This document shows, in pieces, positions 46,886 to 57,972 of a DNA stretch of 64,000 nucleotides (positions within the stretch are counted from its first letter, which is position 1; each line of letters starts with the position of its first letter). The stretch comes from Candidatus Gracilibacteria bacterium (GTDB lineage: Bacteria; Patescibacteriota; Gracilibacteria; BD1-5; JAGOOR01): NCBI GenBank assembly GCA_041660965.1, contig JBAZVH010000002.1:185899-249898 (forward strand). The letters run 5' to 3'. The translations under genes and the position numbers were made by a program. The notes under the pieces are model-generated. The model searched no databases and was not told where the DNA came from. It saw nothing but the letters and a program-made list of their open reading frames with translations.

Positions 46886-47311
46886 ATGCATCCACACGAG
46901 ATACACCATATAAAGACGTATATTGTATTCTTTATATTGAGTGCTTCCTTGATAGGTTTATTGGCATATCTCTATATTCCTATAGGCACAAAGAATACCG
47001 TACAATCATCAGTCATTCAGGAGGCCCTTCTTCCTCCAGCAACAGTACCTCCTCAACTCACACAAACACAATCAATGCCAAATGTCATCACACCCGTGGG
47101 GACAGGTGTCGTAAAGACCTCAGAAACTGATGTTTCGGTACGACGTATGCGGCTCGTCAAAATACTACTTCGTTCACAACAAGAACTCAAAACACTGGAG
47201 GGGCAGCGGAGTGCTTCCCCAAAATGACTCGATACAATATCTGAAGATGCAATACAAAAATTACGAGAGAAGATCGCAGCACTCGAAAAACTTATCACAG
47301 AGATACAATAA
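46886..47311 (+). CDS. Membrane-anchored coiled-coil protein, 141 aa
   Basis: One N-terminal transmembrane helix (residues ~12-33), a Pro/Thr-rich linker, and a C-terminal coiled coil (~80-140). UGA at 47225 is Gly; the true stop is TAA 47309. Paired with the 63-aa membrane protein upstream in one transcript. Convergent with uvrD, 2 nt between stops. Unknown function. Confidence 0.65.
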
Positions 47312-47313
47312 TA

Positions 47314-49530
47314 CTACTCTTTTGAGAGAGGGGCTATCCTGATATTGAGACTTTTTACTCCACTAGAAAATGCTATTTGAGCCACGTCTCACGCAAGCGA
47401 GATGATAGTGCCTCGTCAAAATTTTTGATGAGAGACACGGTCTCAGAGAGAAAAGTCCTGTACTATATTGTGCACTTTTCTTCCGAGTCATAATGTTCGT
47501 GGTTTCGCATCAGCTGTTGTCAAGTAATCTCACCCTCAAATAGTTTCATTTTTTTCTGAATCGGAAAAAAAAAGTTCGCTTATAAAATTCCATCTTTTTG
47601 GCACAATATCTTCTCGGTATTCTACCGGTATTTCTGTGACGAAACGACTCATAATATTGCTGGAATAAGTACCAAACGTATATCGTTCATTTGCTCGAGT
47701 TATGATGAGTTTCTTTTTGGCACGTGTCATGGCTACATAAAAAAGTCGTCTTTCTTCTTCAAGCTGATCTGGCTCAAATAGTGTCCGAGAATGTGGAAAA
47801 ATCCCTTCCTCAGCACCAGCAATAATAACATGATCAAATTCTAATCATTTTGCACTATGTGCAGTCATAAGAAGTGTCTTATCTCATTCTCATTCATTTT
47901 CTTGTTCAGCAGTAATAAGTGATATATCTTCGAGAAAATGCATCAGTGACTCTCTCGGGGGTATCTCATCATAATGTGATGCAAGATTCTTAAGCTCACT
48001 GATATTATCCATTTTGGCTTCAACATCTGGTGGAGAAAAGTTTTCTTCGAGGTAATCACGGTATTTTGTAGCTTGAAGAACTTGTTCGATGAGGATTCTT
48101 GCTGGAAATTGATAGGAAAGTGTCTCTATGTCTTCAATAAGTATACAAAATTGTGTTAAAGACGATTGTGCTGCTGTTTTTAAGAGAGGAATATTGGTAA
48201 TATGATTTTTATCTTTTGCAAGGTCTAGGAAGTTAATACCTGAACTTTCAACATAGTGTATCACTCGTTCGATAGTTGTAGGACCTATTTTTCTCGTAGG
48301 CACATTTACAATTCTTTTCCATGCAATACTGTCCTGAGGAGTCAAAATGACTCGTAGATAGGCGATAATATCTTTGATTTCTTTTCGGTCATAGAACTTG
48401 AGTCCTCCGATAATTTCATAGGGCACTCCATGTCGGATCAGTGCTTCTTCGATAACACGTGATTGTCCATTGGTACGATAGAGTATCGCCCATGAAGTTG
48501 GATTCTTTTCGACAAAACATGCAATTTTATCCGCTTCTTCCCGTTCACTCGAGCATTCATGGATTTGGATTTTATCTCATTCTTCTTGATCAGTCCACAT
48601 ACGTTTATCGAGGGCGGAAGCATTATTTTTTATGACGATATTTGCTGCATTGATGATATTGGACGATGATCGATAATTTTGTTCGAGTTTGACGACTTCT
48701 GCTTTTGGAAAATCTTTATTAAAATTGATAATATTTTTGATATTGGCTCATCTCCAGGAATAAATGCTTTGCCAATCATCACCGACGACACAGAGATTTT
48801 TTGATTTACTTGCGAGAAGCTCGATGATTGCATACTGAATAGAGTTGGTGTCCTGATATTCATCGACACAAAAATACTGAAAACGATTATGGAAATATTC
48901 CAAGACGCTCGGTATCTGAAGAATCTCAAGAGTCTTTGCGAGAATATCATCGAAATCAAGTGCATTATTTGCTTGCATTTTCCTCTGGTAGACAGGGAAA
49001 ATCTCAGCGACGATTGATTGAAAATGATTTTCAGCTGTACTCGAATAGGCATCTGGTGAAATCCCGCTATTTTTTGCGAGAGATATTTCATATTGTATTT
49101 TTCGTGGTGGTGCTTCTTTTGGGTCAATCCTTTTTTCTTCTAAAATAGTTCTTAGGAGTGATATGACATCATCGGTATCATAGATAGCAAAATTTCTCTC
49201 GTAGCCGATTTTATCAATATACAGACGGAGAAACATCACGCCCATCGAGTGAAATGTCGAAACCAGTGGGAAGTCGCGAGGCATACCAAATGACTGGGGA
49301 ATATATCGTCCCAATTTCTTCGCAATTCGTTCGCGCATTTCTTTTGCTGCTTTATTTGTAAAAGTGACACAGAGGATTGATTCAGGAGAGATTCAAACGG
49401 TATTAATCATATGATAGACCCGTTCCGTCAGAGTATGAGTCTTGCCAGATCATGCTCCTGCGAGGATAAGAAGGGGGCCATCGATGATATCGACTGCACG
49501 GCGTTGTTCTGAATTAAGAGAAGAAGACAT
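47314..49530 (-). CDS. uvrD: UvrD/PcrA-type DNA helicase
   Basis: 738 aa superfamily 1 3'-5' helicase for repair and replication restart. Q motif LNSEQRRAVD, Walker A AGAGSGKT (the second-to-last Gly of the GAG is UGA at 49450), VTFTNKAA, STFHSMG, VDEYQDTN, GDDWQSIYSWRG, LEQNYRSS, MTAHSAKGLEFDHV and VAMTRAKKKL. The C-terminal Tudor-like tail has GDRVSHQKFGRGT and IAPLSKE. ATG 49530, TAG 47314. Confidence 0.97.
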
Positions 49531-49608
49531 GTATTGACTATAAGAAATAGCTCCACGAAAGTGTCGAGATAATAGCGTGAAAGGGGTAAAAATCAAAAGA
49601 ATAGGTGT

Positions 49609-51138
49609 TTACTTTTTCTCTACACTTGTGCCATCTTTTCCATCAATAATCTGATATCATTGTGCTTCTATTTCTTTTCGTACCTCATCAGCTCGTTGAA
49701 AGTTTTTTTCTTGTTTTGCGAGCGTTCTTTCTTCGATGAGCTTTTGTATTGTTTCTGGTATTTTTTGTTCTTCCGCGAGTGACCAGTCAATAATACCAAA
49801 AACACTATCCCAAGATTTCAGAATATCGATAGTAGCATTTTTTTCGCTATCTGAGAGTTTTTGTTCATCGATAGCTCGGTTCACTTCGGATATACAATCG
49901 AAAATATGCGTCACAGCATGTACGGTATCGATATCATTTTCGATATCTGCTACAAAGCCCTGCATAGCGGTCTGAAGATAATCACGGAAATCACGTCGAA
50001 ATTTCCCATGCAGATGTGGATTGTAGGATCGGAGGCGTTTGAGGAAATTATCAATATTTCAGATAGTCATCATAGCACTTTCGAGCCGATCAAAAGTAAA
50101 GTTAAAGTTTTCTCGGTAGCGATTTTGGAGACACATCAGTCGAAAAGACCGAAAAAGAAGGTTTTTCTTATCAGGATATTTCTCTTCGAGATCTTTGAGT
50201 GTATAAAAATTTCCTGCCGATTTGGACATTTTTTTGTTATCCACCAAGAGATGACCGGTGTGCAGCCAGTAGTTGCTAAATGTTTTTCCCGTGACGCCTT
50301 CTGTTTGAGCGATTTCGTTTTGATGATGGGGGAAGATGAGATCACATCCACCCATATGAATATCTATCTGTTCGCCATGACCCCACATATTACAAGCACT
50401 ACACTCGATATGCCATCCTGGTCTTCACTTGAGAGTGACCGTTACCAACCCCCCCTGCCCCCCCTTGACAGGGGGGAGAATATCAGCTTGTTTTTTGCTC
50501 GTCACTCGTCACTCGTCACTCGTCACTTGGAATTTCGCTTCCCAAAAATTTTCCCCATCAGCTGCATCGTACCCTTTCCAGAGAGCAAAGTCGCTTACAT
50601 TCTCTTTCTCATATTCATCAGACTTGGTTCGTTCTCCTGCTCCAGCTTTCATACCTTTCATATCCAGATGAGCCAGGTTTCCATAGTTTTTAGATGTCCG
50701 GATATCAAAATACACGGAACCATCATCGGAAATATAGGCGTGTTTTTTATCGAGAAGTTTTTGAATAATTTCTACCATTTCAGGAACAAGCTCGGAGATA
50801 GGTTTGAAACGATTGAAACTCGTGATATTAAGTTTCTTTAAATCTTCAAAAAAGTACCGAGTATACATCTCGGTAAATTCCTTGAGAGATATTTTTGCTT
50901 TCTGACTATCACGAATAGTCTTGTCATCTATATCAGTCAGATTCATCAGCGGGTGCACTTCATACCCCAGAAACTGCATCGAACGAATCACAATATCAGA
51001 AAGGGTATAGCAACAGAGATTACCAATTTGTGCATAGTTGTAGACCGTTGGTCAGCACACATAAAACTTTACCGTATCTTCCGAGAGAGGTTTAAATGGC
51101 TCGATAGTACGAGAGAGGGTATTGTAGAGATGGAGCAT
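49609..51138 (-). CDS. cysS: Cysteinyl-tRNA synthetase with an unusual insertion
   Basis: 509 aa class I synthetase. [16 protein letters not shown] holds the first zinc Cys and the HIGH-like motif; [23 protein letters not shown]; the His/Cys zinc site; and KMSKSAGNF (KMSKS). Between FWEAKF and [10 protein letters not shown], where most homologues have about ten residues, there are about 40, coded by a 7-bp tandem repeat and a C/G-rich inverted repeat; the active-site motifs are intact on both sides. ATG 51138, TAA 49609. UGA = Gly at 50509, 50431 and others. Confidence 0.95.
50448..50477. repeat. C/G-rich inverted repeat inside cysS
   Basis: CCCCCCTTGACAGGGGGG with a further C run upstream. 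Such palindromes are common as dispersed intergenic repeats in other bacteria; here it is translated as part of the CysRS insertion. Confidence 0.75.
50498..50525. repeat. 7-bp tandem repeat inside cysS
   Basis: Four perfect copies of CTCGTCA, translated as the VTSDE-type repeat of the CysRS insertion. Confidence 0.9.
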
Positions 51139-51197
51139 ATGCTCCTATTATAGAAAAAAGGAAGAAAGTGCAATTCATCTCGATACTAGATTTTTCC

Positions 51198-51929
51198 TTA
51201 CTTACTTTCCTCACATTTGAACCATGCTCCACTATAGAGTCCTAAAAGATTTTTTCCCTTTCCTGTTAATAGTTGGCCAAGAGTTCTAGTGTCGTCCATG
51301 CTAGCATTATCTATCCATCATATTTTTGCCATTCCTATAAGTATTTTGGCAGTAGCATCATGTTGGACTAAGGTTGGTAAGTGCATTTCCAAACAACGAC
51401 CAGAATACATAAGTCACAATGCTCCATTTAGAAATGGTATGAGCTCAAGGTCTGTCGGGCATGCTTTTTGCAAATTTGGTTCAGTATTGATGATGCTCTC
51501 GAGGAAGGATAAATATACTATATGCGCATCTTTAAATCTTGTCAATTCTTCTACCTCCGATCGATATCTAGCTTTTGCTTCCAAAATCTCCTCAGAGATA
51601 GTAAAAGCTCATAAATCGATTCCAAGGAAAGATGCTCATTTGGATGTGAGAAGTTTACTTCACTCCCTTAGTTGTTCTCACCACCCATCTGAAGCTGAAC
51701 ATTTCCCTCTCTCATCTAATAATCCTAACTCTACAAGAGCTGAAAAATTAGGAGTTCTTTTTCATTCTGTGTCTCGGAGATTTTGGCGTAATTCTGCAGC
51801 CAATGTTTCAACATCTCTGAATATTGAAGCTGCCATTGTTTTATCCTCTTCCGTGAGAGCAGTAGTAAGATAGCCATCTTTGGGAGCTAGCACATCATCC
51901 CTATCAAGAATCACTTTATCAGCATCCAT
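51198..51929 (-). CDS. Hypothetical protein, paralogue A, 243 aa
   Basis: Open from ATG 51929 to TAA 51198 with about eight UGA = Gly. It shares length, order and short motifs with the next gene upstream: LAAELRQNL, a variable segment, LLTSKGASFLGIDLGAFTI, then ACPTDLELIPF and a LGLMY-type helix, ending in a KxxLLGLYSGAW tail. No catalytic motif, signal peptide or membrane helix. It has its own TTGACA promoter. Function unknown; the pair arose by duplication. Confidence 0.75.
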
Positions 51930-51954
51930 AATAAAAATTAATAATCAAAGATAA

Positions 51955-51983
51955 ATATGTTATTTACTATTTGCCTTTGTCAA
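51955..51983 (-). promoter_or_regulatory. Promoter of paralogue A
   Basis: TTGACA (51983-51978), 17-nt spacer, ACATAT (51960-51955), about 26 nt upstream of ATG 51929. Spacer and downstream TTATCTTT resemble the promoter of paralogue B. Confidence 0.65.
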
Positions 51984-52010
51984 GTAAATGGGGATGGAGG
52001 TAATTTTTTC

Positions 52011-52745
52011 TTATTTTTGACCTTCCATGAAGTCTTTATAGCTGGCGAGACGTTCTTTTCCTGTTTCTGTGAGGAAGTCATCAAACTTCCTGAAAACATC
52101 CGTATGTTTTGTGGTACCCTGAAACCATCACAATGATTGCATACCTCATAGAAGTTCTTTTGCTCAATGTATTGGTAATATTTCTATTAGCTTAGTATCA
52201 GCATGTATAAACATCAACATGATTGCCTCTTTTACAAATTCTAAAGGTGTGTATTGTGCAGGACACGCTTCCATTAATTTTGGTTCTCTACTTATGATGT
52301 TTCAGAAAAATTGTAGTTGTGCTATCCTGGAGTCTCTAGTTTGCATTAATCGTGCTACTTCTGCTTGAGTATCATCACGTATTTGTTGTACTTCCGGAGC
52401 GATAGTAAATCTCCCTAAGTCAATTCCGAGAAAGTCAGCTCATTTTGGCGTAAGAAGCTGATCTCATGGTCTCGGAAGTTTTTGATCAAAAGAAATATAT
52501 TCCGTATTATCACTTAAAAGTCACAATTGAACTATTTCATTAAAATGAGCAGTTCTTTTCCCCTTATTGTCAAGAAGATTAATTCTTAATTCTTCAGCTA
52601 ATATTCGCATTGATTGTTGCCTGTCCTGTGACTCTGGATATAATCAATCTATTATTGTTAAATCTCCATCATCAAAAACGGAAGTATCAAGTGCATCGCT
52701 GAGAACTGCTCTATCAGCTCTTTTCGGTTCCTCATCACTAGACAT
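52011..52745 (-). CDS. Hypothetical protein, paralogue B, 244 aa
   Basis: Open from ATG 52745 to TAA 52011 with about nine UGA = Gly. Shared with paralogue A: LAEELRINL, LLTPKGADFLGIDLGRFTI, ACPAQYTPLEF, a hydrophobic helix and a GGMQSLGW stretch. Acidic N-terminus. Nothing in it points to a known family. It lies upstream of paralogue A on the same strand, 27 nt between the two promoters' region and the stop, each with its own promoter. Confidence 0.75.
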
Positions 52746-52772
52746 AATTAATAATTAATTAAGTAAAGATAA

Positions 52773-52801
52773 ATATTCTATTTATTATTAGTACTTGTCA
52801 A
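52773..52801 (-). promoter_or_regulatory. Promoter of paralogue B
   Basis: TTGACA (52801-52796), 17-nt spacer, GAATAT (52778-52773), about 28 nt upstream of ATG 52745. Confidence 0.65.
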
Positions 52802-52883
52802 TAAATTTGTACTGTTTTTGGTTTTTTAGTGAAGATTCTGTGAGGTTTCTTGCGTTCGAAGGTGATATTATTATCATTTTCCT

Positions 52884-53318
52884 ATGAAAAAATTTGGGAT
52901 TATATGAGTCATTTTTTGCATGATTTTTGTCGTGAGTTTTTTTCTATGAAAAAATGCTAGAGTATGTGTTGTGAAGCTGGATAATACAGTGTGGAAGATT
53001 GAAATGGCGATTACGCCAGAAGAACAGGAAAGGGGATTGATGTATCGCACAAAACTCTGTGATACCTGTGGTATGCTCTTCGTGTTTGATACCATATCTC
53101 CGAAGACTTTTTGGATGAAAAATACGATGATACCGCTGGATATGTATTTCTATGATAATGATGGAAAACTGGTTGATTCAGTGAAAAATATGCGACCAGA
53201 AAGGGAAACAAAAGAAACGATGCAATATACGTCCCGACCTGCTCAATATGTAGTGGAGGTCAATGCGGGGTCTCAACTTTTTCAACCAGAAAGCTTTGAT
53301 CCGAGAGAGTGTCTGTAG
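52884..53318 (+). CDS. DUF192 family membrane-anchored protein
   Basis: 144 aa. N-terminal hydrophobic anchor (residues ~4-22, three Gly by UGA) and a DUF192 domain: PEEQERGLMYRTKL, GMLFVFD, FWMKNTMIPLDMYFYD and VVEVNAG. The family is widespread and its function is not established; it is often secreted. ATG 52884, TAG 53316. Confidence 0.88.
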
Positions 53319-53358
53319 GAGTTTTTTTGACACCCCCGATTTCTTTTCAGTTGTCCCG

Positions 53359-53392
53359 CCCCCTCTGATTTTCTGGTGAAAATCCAAGGGGG
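53359..53392. repeat. Imperfect inverted repeat downstream of the DUF192 gene
   Basis: CCCCCT...GATTTTC / GAAAATC...AGGGGG with a short loop. It could be a terminator-like fold or a small dispersed palindrome; no T run follows. Confidence 0.5.
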
Positions 53393-53442
53393 AGTTTAAA
53401 CCAATTCATTCCTTCCTTAGTCTATTACTTAGTCTTATTCTA

Positions 53443-54411
53443 TTATGCATCAATGCACTCTATCTCCATTTGTTTCCCATTTGGGTGAATAAAGGCAATT
53501 TTTTGGGCATGAAGGAGGTGTCATTTTCTGCTGGTCAGATGCGATAATTCTGGGAATCGAGTCACACTCGGTCAGCCGTATCGTCTGTCACCAATCAGGG
53601 GGCATCCAATATGTGCCATATGGACACGGATTTGATGGGTTCTTCCTGTTTTCGGATTGAGTTTTACGATGGACCATTTTTCAGAAGATACTCATTTTGC
53701 GAGTCCAAATACCTCCGAAGATCCAATAACCCTATATTCCGTCTCCGCTGAATCTCCTGTATTATCGATAACCATCTTTGCCTCGTCAGTTTTCCCAGTA
53801 TTGAGACGGAGAATCGGCGCCTTGATAATCCCAGATTCTGGATGTGGTTTGCCAGATACGAGAGCGTGATAGGTTTTTTTGACCTTCCGAGTGCGAAACT
53901 GTTCCGCCATATGTTCATAGCTTTTTCTCGTGAGGCAGGCGATGATAATACCCGAGGTTTCTCGGTCAATACGATGGGCGAGTGCAGGATGGTCAAATGT
54001 TCCAGAGGGTTTCCATCCTTTGGACAGAAGATAGACTTCTATTTGTTCAATCAGTGATACTTCGTTCGCCTTGTGGTCTGGACTATGAACGATCAGTCCT
54101 GCGGGTTTATTATACACAAGTATTTCACTATCTTCATAGAGGATTCTCGCGGTATCGAGTGTGCTCGAAGTATTGATGATTCGTTCTTCTTTTCTTTGCC
54201 ATTCTTTCAGTGTCTTGTCATCGAGATGTACTTCCACTATATCTCATGCTCGAAGTTTGGTACTCTCGGGCATTTTCTTGCCATTGATAGTGATTTGTTT
54301 GGTTCTGAGAGCTTGATAAATTTCTCAGAGCTTTGCTCACGGAAAAATCTTGCGAATATATCTATCGAGTCGCTGACCGAGGTCGTCTGAGGGGGGAGTG
54401 ATGGATTTCAT
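53443..54411 (-). CDS. RluA-family pseudouridine synthase
   Basis: 322 aa. S4 RNA-binding domain (residues ~10-75, [10 protein letters not shown] and [10 protein letters not shown]), then the synthase domain with [18 protein letters not shown], the catalytic [10 protein letters not shown] near residue 160, and the end [19 protein letters not shown]. It isomerises uridines in rRNA, as RluD/RluC do; the exact site cannot be told. UGA at 53692 is Gly. ATG 54411, TAA 53443. Confidence 0.93.
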
Positions 54412-54507
54412 AACTTTTGTGGGAGATTGTATCTATTTCATCTTTATTGTAAAAAGTGTTTTTAGTTCTTCTATGATTTTCTTGCTAAAAAGAACTTTTA
54501 GTTTACT

Positions 54508-55881
54508 ATGCTTCAAATAATTTCTATGACTCTTACTCGAAAAATTGTTTTCTTTATCGCCATCGCTGTGTGACTCGTTATTACACTGAATTTAGTGGTA
54601 TTGCCGTTTGTGACGAAGCGCTATTTCTTTGACTTTCTTCAACAATTTTATACTGAATCTCGTGAAAACCAGATCGATGCTGATATTCTGAATCTCATTA
54701 AAAAGTTCCCAGATCAGGCCCCAGCCCTTTTGGAGCAATACCGTGATATAGATACTGACCTCAATAAGCTCGTCACTGGGTTTGAAGATTACGTTAACAC
54801 AGACCCGATATTTAACCGTGATTCTGTCGGAAGTGTTCTCAAAAAATCCGGTGTTGAAGAAAAACAAATCGATGAAGTGATTGGGCTCAATGCAATGTCG
54901 GTGTTTCTCAAATCTGTTCCTCTGGGGTTTAATTTTGTTGGCGAGAATGACCCTAAAAAAATCTTTATCAATCAGGTACTTGTTGCGATGATTGCTATCA
55001 ATATCGCCTTTGTGGCTCTTTTGAGCGTCGTAATACTGTATTTTTTAAGACTCTCTTTCCAGCCCATTCGTACTATCACCAATACGCTCGATACTTTCTC
55101 AGCTGCTAGCTGAAATATGCTCGAATATGCGAGAAATGATGAATTTCGACCTCTCATCGATTCTCTGAATAATCTCCGTCTCCGTCTCGACCATCAGGAA
55201 CAAATTCGGGCACAATTTTTGACGGATATGAGTCATGAACTCAAAACTCCTATGACAGCTATTGGTGTGTATCTTGAGGGCATCCAAGATGGAGTGATAC
55301 AACTCAATACCAAAAATATTAATGCTCTCACGAGTGAGCTTTCTCGTCTGACGAGAATCGTGGAAAGCTTGATGCATTTTCAAATGTTTGAAAGTCTCCC
55401 AACCGTTTTTCATTATGATAAAATATCGCTGTACCAGATATTTTCTATCGTTCACGAGACACAAAGTCAGGAACTGAATAACAATTTGCAGACTATGAAC
55501 TATGCAGCCCCTAAAAGAGCCACTATGATATTTGATCAGGATAGTCTGATACAAATATTTCATAATGTCACTGCCAATTTTCTTCGGTACGCATGATCTG
55601 GCTCTCAGCTGAGAATCAATTTTTTTGAGGAGGGAACTACCAATATTCTCATTTTTCAGGATAATGGTATCGGTGTGGGTATAGAGGATTTACCATATCT
55701 CAAGGAAAAATTTTATCAAGTCGATAAGGCAAAGACTGGAGATATTCGCGAGAGATGACTCTGAGTCTGACTCTCTATCGTGGATAAAATAGTTCGAGAT
55801 GCTGGTGGATTTGTAGACCTTATTAGTGCACCTGGTGACGGATTTACGGTCAGAATCGAGATTCCAAAAAAGGTATTATAG
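54508..55881 (+). CDS. Sensor histidine kinase, orphan
   Basis: 457 aa. Two transmembrane helices (residues ~14-35 and ~155-180) flank a ~120-residue extracellular sensor. HAMP-like linker, H-box SHELKTPMTAIGVYLEG near residue 250, N-box HNVTANFLRYA, and G-boxes DNGIGVG and RGLGVGLSIV; in the latter three Gly are UGA (55756, 55762, 55768). No response regulator lies nearby. ATG 54508; ATG 54526 is also possible. Its stop overlaps holA by 6 nt. Confidence 0.92.
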
Positions 55882-56892
55882 GGGAGTGAGATTCTCCGAA
55901 TAACTCAAAAGTGCCATAAGAAATGCATCCAGCTTTCCAGTACTTTCTCACTGTTTTTCAGCCGAATCGATCATCACTATGGAGTCATAGAGTTTTTTGA
56001 TATTTTCTCGATCATGTCAGATTCTCTTCGCCGTAGTTTGTTGTCCGGGGGTTATCGGGAGTCATGAAATGGATGGAATAAAAGATGCTATGAGTATCTT
56101 CCGTATCATCGTGGTCAACATAGCCATAGTTTTTTCTCGGTCAGCAGTTCTGAGTGTATCTCTGAAGACATACAGAAGCTCTTTAGTATTTTTTTTCCAG
56201 AGAGGATTGAGTATGCTGAAATTATTTTCTTCAAAATAGTTTGGTAAAATATTTTTGAGCTCATCATCAGTCCATGAAGTTTTCTCAGCGAGTTTGAGCT
56301 TTTCGACCTCTTGATGGATAAAATGATGATTCCCGTTGAGTCTCTCGCGGATACGAGCTGCCTGCCACGGAGTAATATGCAAGGTTTGAGCAATATATGA
56401 TTCCATTTCAGACTGAGAAGGTATCGGAAATTCATGAAGGGTAGCATTGTCTATAAGCCATTTTTCTAAGTCTGTCACAGGAGTTTTGTTTCCAACAAAG
56501 ATAAAGAAATTTGTTTCTGGAGCTCTTTCGAGTGTTTGTATCCAGAGAGTATCCTCAAAAACATTTGAAAAGTTTAATTTGGATACCACAGCCATTCATT
56601 CATCTCATCCATCTCCAGATTGCTCTTGCACGAAATCCTTTTCTTCCTCTATTTTATCTTTTTCTTTTTCAGTCTTTATGATGAGATCTCGAAAAACTAC
56701 CATTCTCGTCATCCCCATAAAACCAGGCGCGACACAATCTCAGAGGAGGGTACCGTATATCTCTGTTTTTGAGACTTCTGCCAGGTTCATGGCTCCATGT
56801 TTTTCGATAAATCTCTTCTTCCATGAATTGAGTGTTTCATTGAGTCGAAGTGTATTTTGTCCTCGGAAAATATGTATGTTATGAAGAGGCAT
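55876..56892 (-). CDS. holA: DNA polymerase III delta subunit
   Basis: 338 aa. It opens and loads the sliding clamp with delta' and the tau/gamma subunits. Layout matches HolA: N-terminal MPLHNIHIFRGQN, a middle part with NFFIFVGNKTP and DLEKWL, an AAA+-like lid (FPIPSQSEMESYI, ITPWQAARIRERLNGNHHFI) and the C-terminal collar with DTLRTADREK. The subunit diverges strongly between phyla, so the call rests on layout. ATG 56892, TAA 55876. Confidence 0.75.
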
Positions 56893-57128
56893 GGTAACAC
56901 TTAAAAGAAGAAATAAAAAAGCAAAAAGAAGAAAGAAGGAATTATCAGAAAACCTAGTAAATTCAGTAAACTTTATTGAGAGTATATGATTTTTTTCTGT
57001 TCAGTCCAACTCGTTTTATATATTATGCAATATAATAAAAAATGTGCAATTTATTTCAGTTTAATATTCAGAGAATGTTATATAATACAACTACATTTTT
57101 CATTTCTATTTCTTTATTTATTCGTTTT

Positions 57129-57917
57129 ATGAAAAGATTTTTACCGTTTTTTGCTCTTGCTCTTGTTCTAACAGGATGTAGTCTTGGAAATATAAAAAGT
57201 AGTGTATTAGGCGGCGATTCAGCCACTCCAAAAACTGGAGATACTGTTTCTGTACATTATGTCGGTACACTTGCTGATGGTTCAGTCTTTGATTCTTCTA
57301 AAACAGAAGGTCGTACTCCGCTCGAATTTGTTATCGGAAGTGGTAGTATGATAAAAGGATTTGAAGCAGCAGTTGTAACGATGAAAAAATGAGAAAAAAA
57401 GACTGTAACGCTCGCACCAGAAGATGCGTATGGGCCTGAGTACATAGAGAAGACCATGCCTCTTGCTGATTACAAAGAATTTATTACACAAAAAGTTCCT
57501 AAAAATGTTTTGACTGGTATCGTAGAACAGAGTTTACCAAAAGCTCAAGCAGAACAAATTCTCGGCAGTTCTGCTGTTGGTACTGAAAAGAAGCTTGGCT
57601 TAGCAACAGTAAAAATCACAAAAGTCGATGGCGACAATGTCACTGTAGCTGTCAATGATCCAAATGCTCCATTTTATGGAAAAAATATTGTAGTAGGAAT
57701 CACTGCTACAGCTCAAGATGGGAGTGTCGTTACTGTTAAAACAATTACTGGTGATGAAGTAGAAGTGGATATCAAACTAGACCAAACAATTGTTTTGAAA
57801 ACAGCTACAGATATCACTGTGAAGACAAGAAACCCACAAAATCTCGCAGGTAAAGCTCTTACGTTTGAAATCGAACTTCTCGATATCAAGCCCGCAGCTA
57901 CAACTGCAGCACAATAA
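57129..57917 (+). CDS. FKBP-type peptidyl-prolyl isomerase lipoprotein
   Basis: 262 aa. Lipobox LTGC (residues ~14-17), then an FKBP domain with the SlyD-type order: GDTVSVHYVGTLADGSVFDSS, PLEFVIGSGSMIKGFE, MKKGEKKTV and PEDAYG, and an IF-type insert domain (KLGLATVKITKVDG) to residue ~215. It should isomerise prolyl bonds of exported proteins at the outer membrane face. A single UGA (57390) encodes the Gly of KKGEK. TAA 57915. Confidence 0.92.
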
Positions 57918-57945
57918 TTTCTGATATTTTCTTGACAAAAAGCAT

Positions 57946-57972
57946 ATCCCGCTCACAATGAGCGGGATTTTT
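57946..57972 (+). terminator. Terminator whose T run abuts the rsmE start
   Basis: ATCCCGCTCA - CAA - TGAGCGGGAT, 10-bp stem, then TTTT and the rsmE ATG at 57973. Read-through or a processing event is needed for rsmE expression from upstream. Confidence 0.85.

Noticed and set aside
50448..50477. Insertion-sequence end
   Set aside because: No transposase and no second terminal repeat; it is a simple palindrome within an intact gene.
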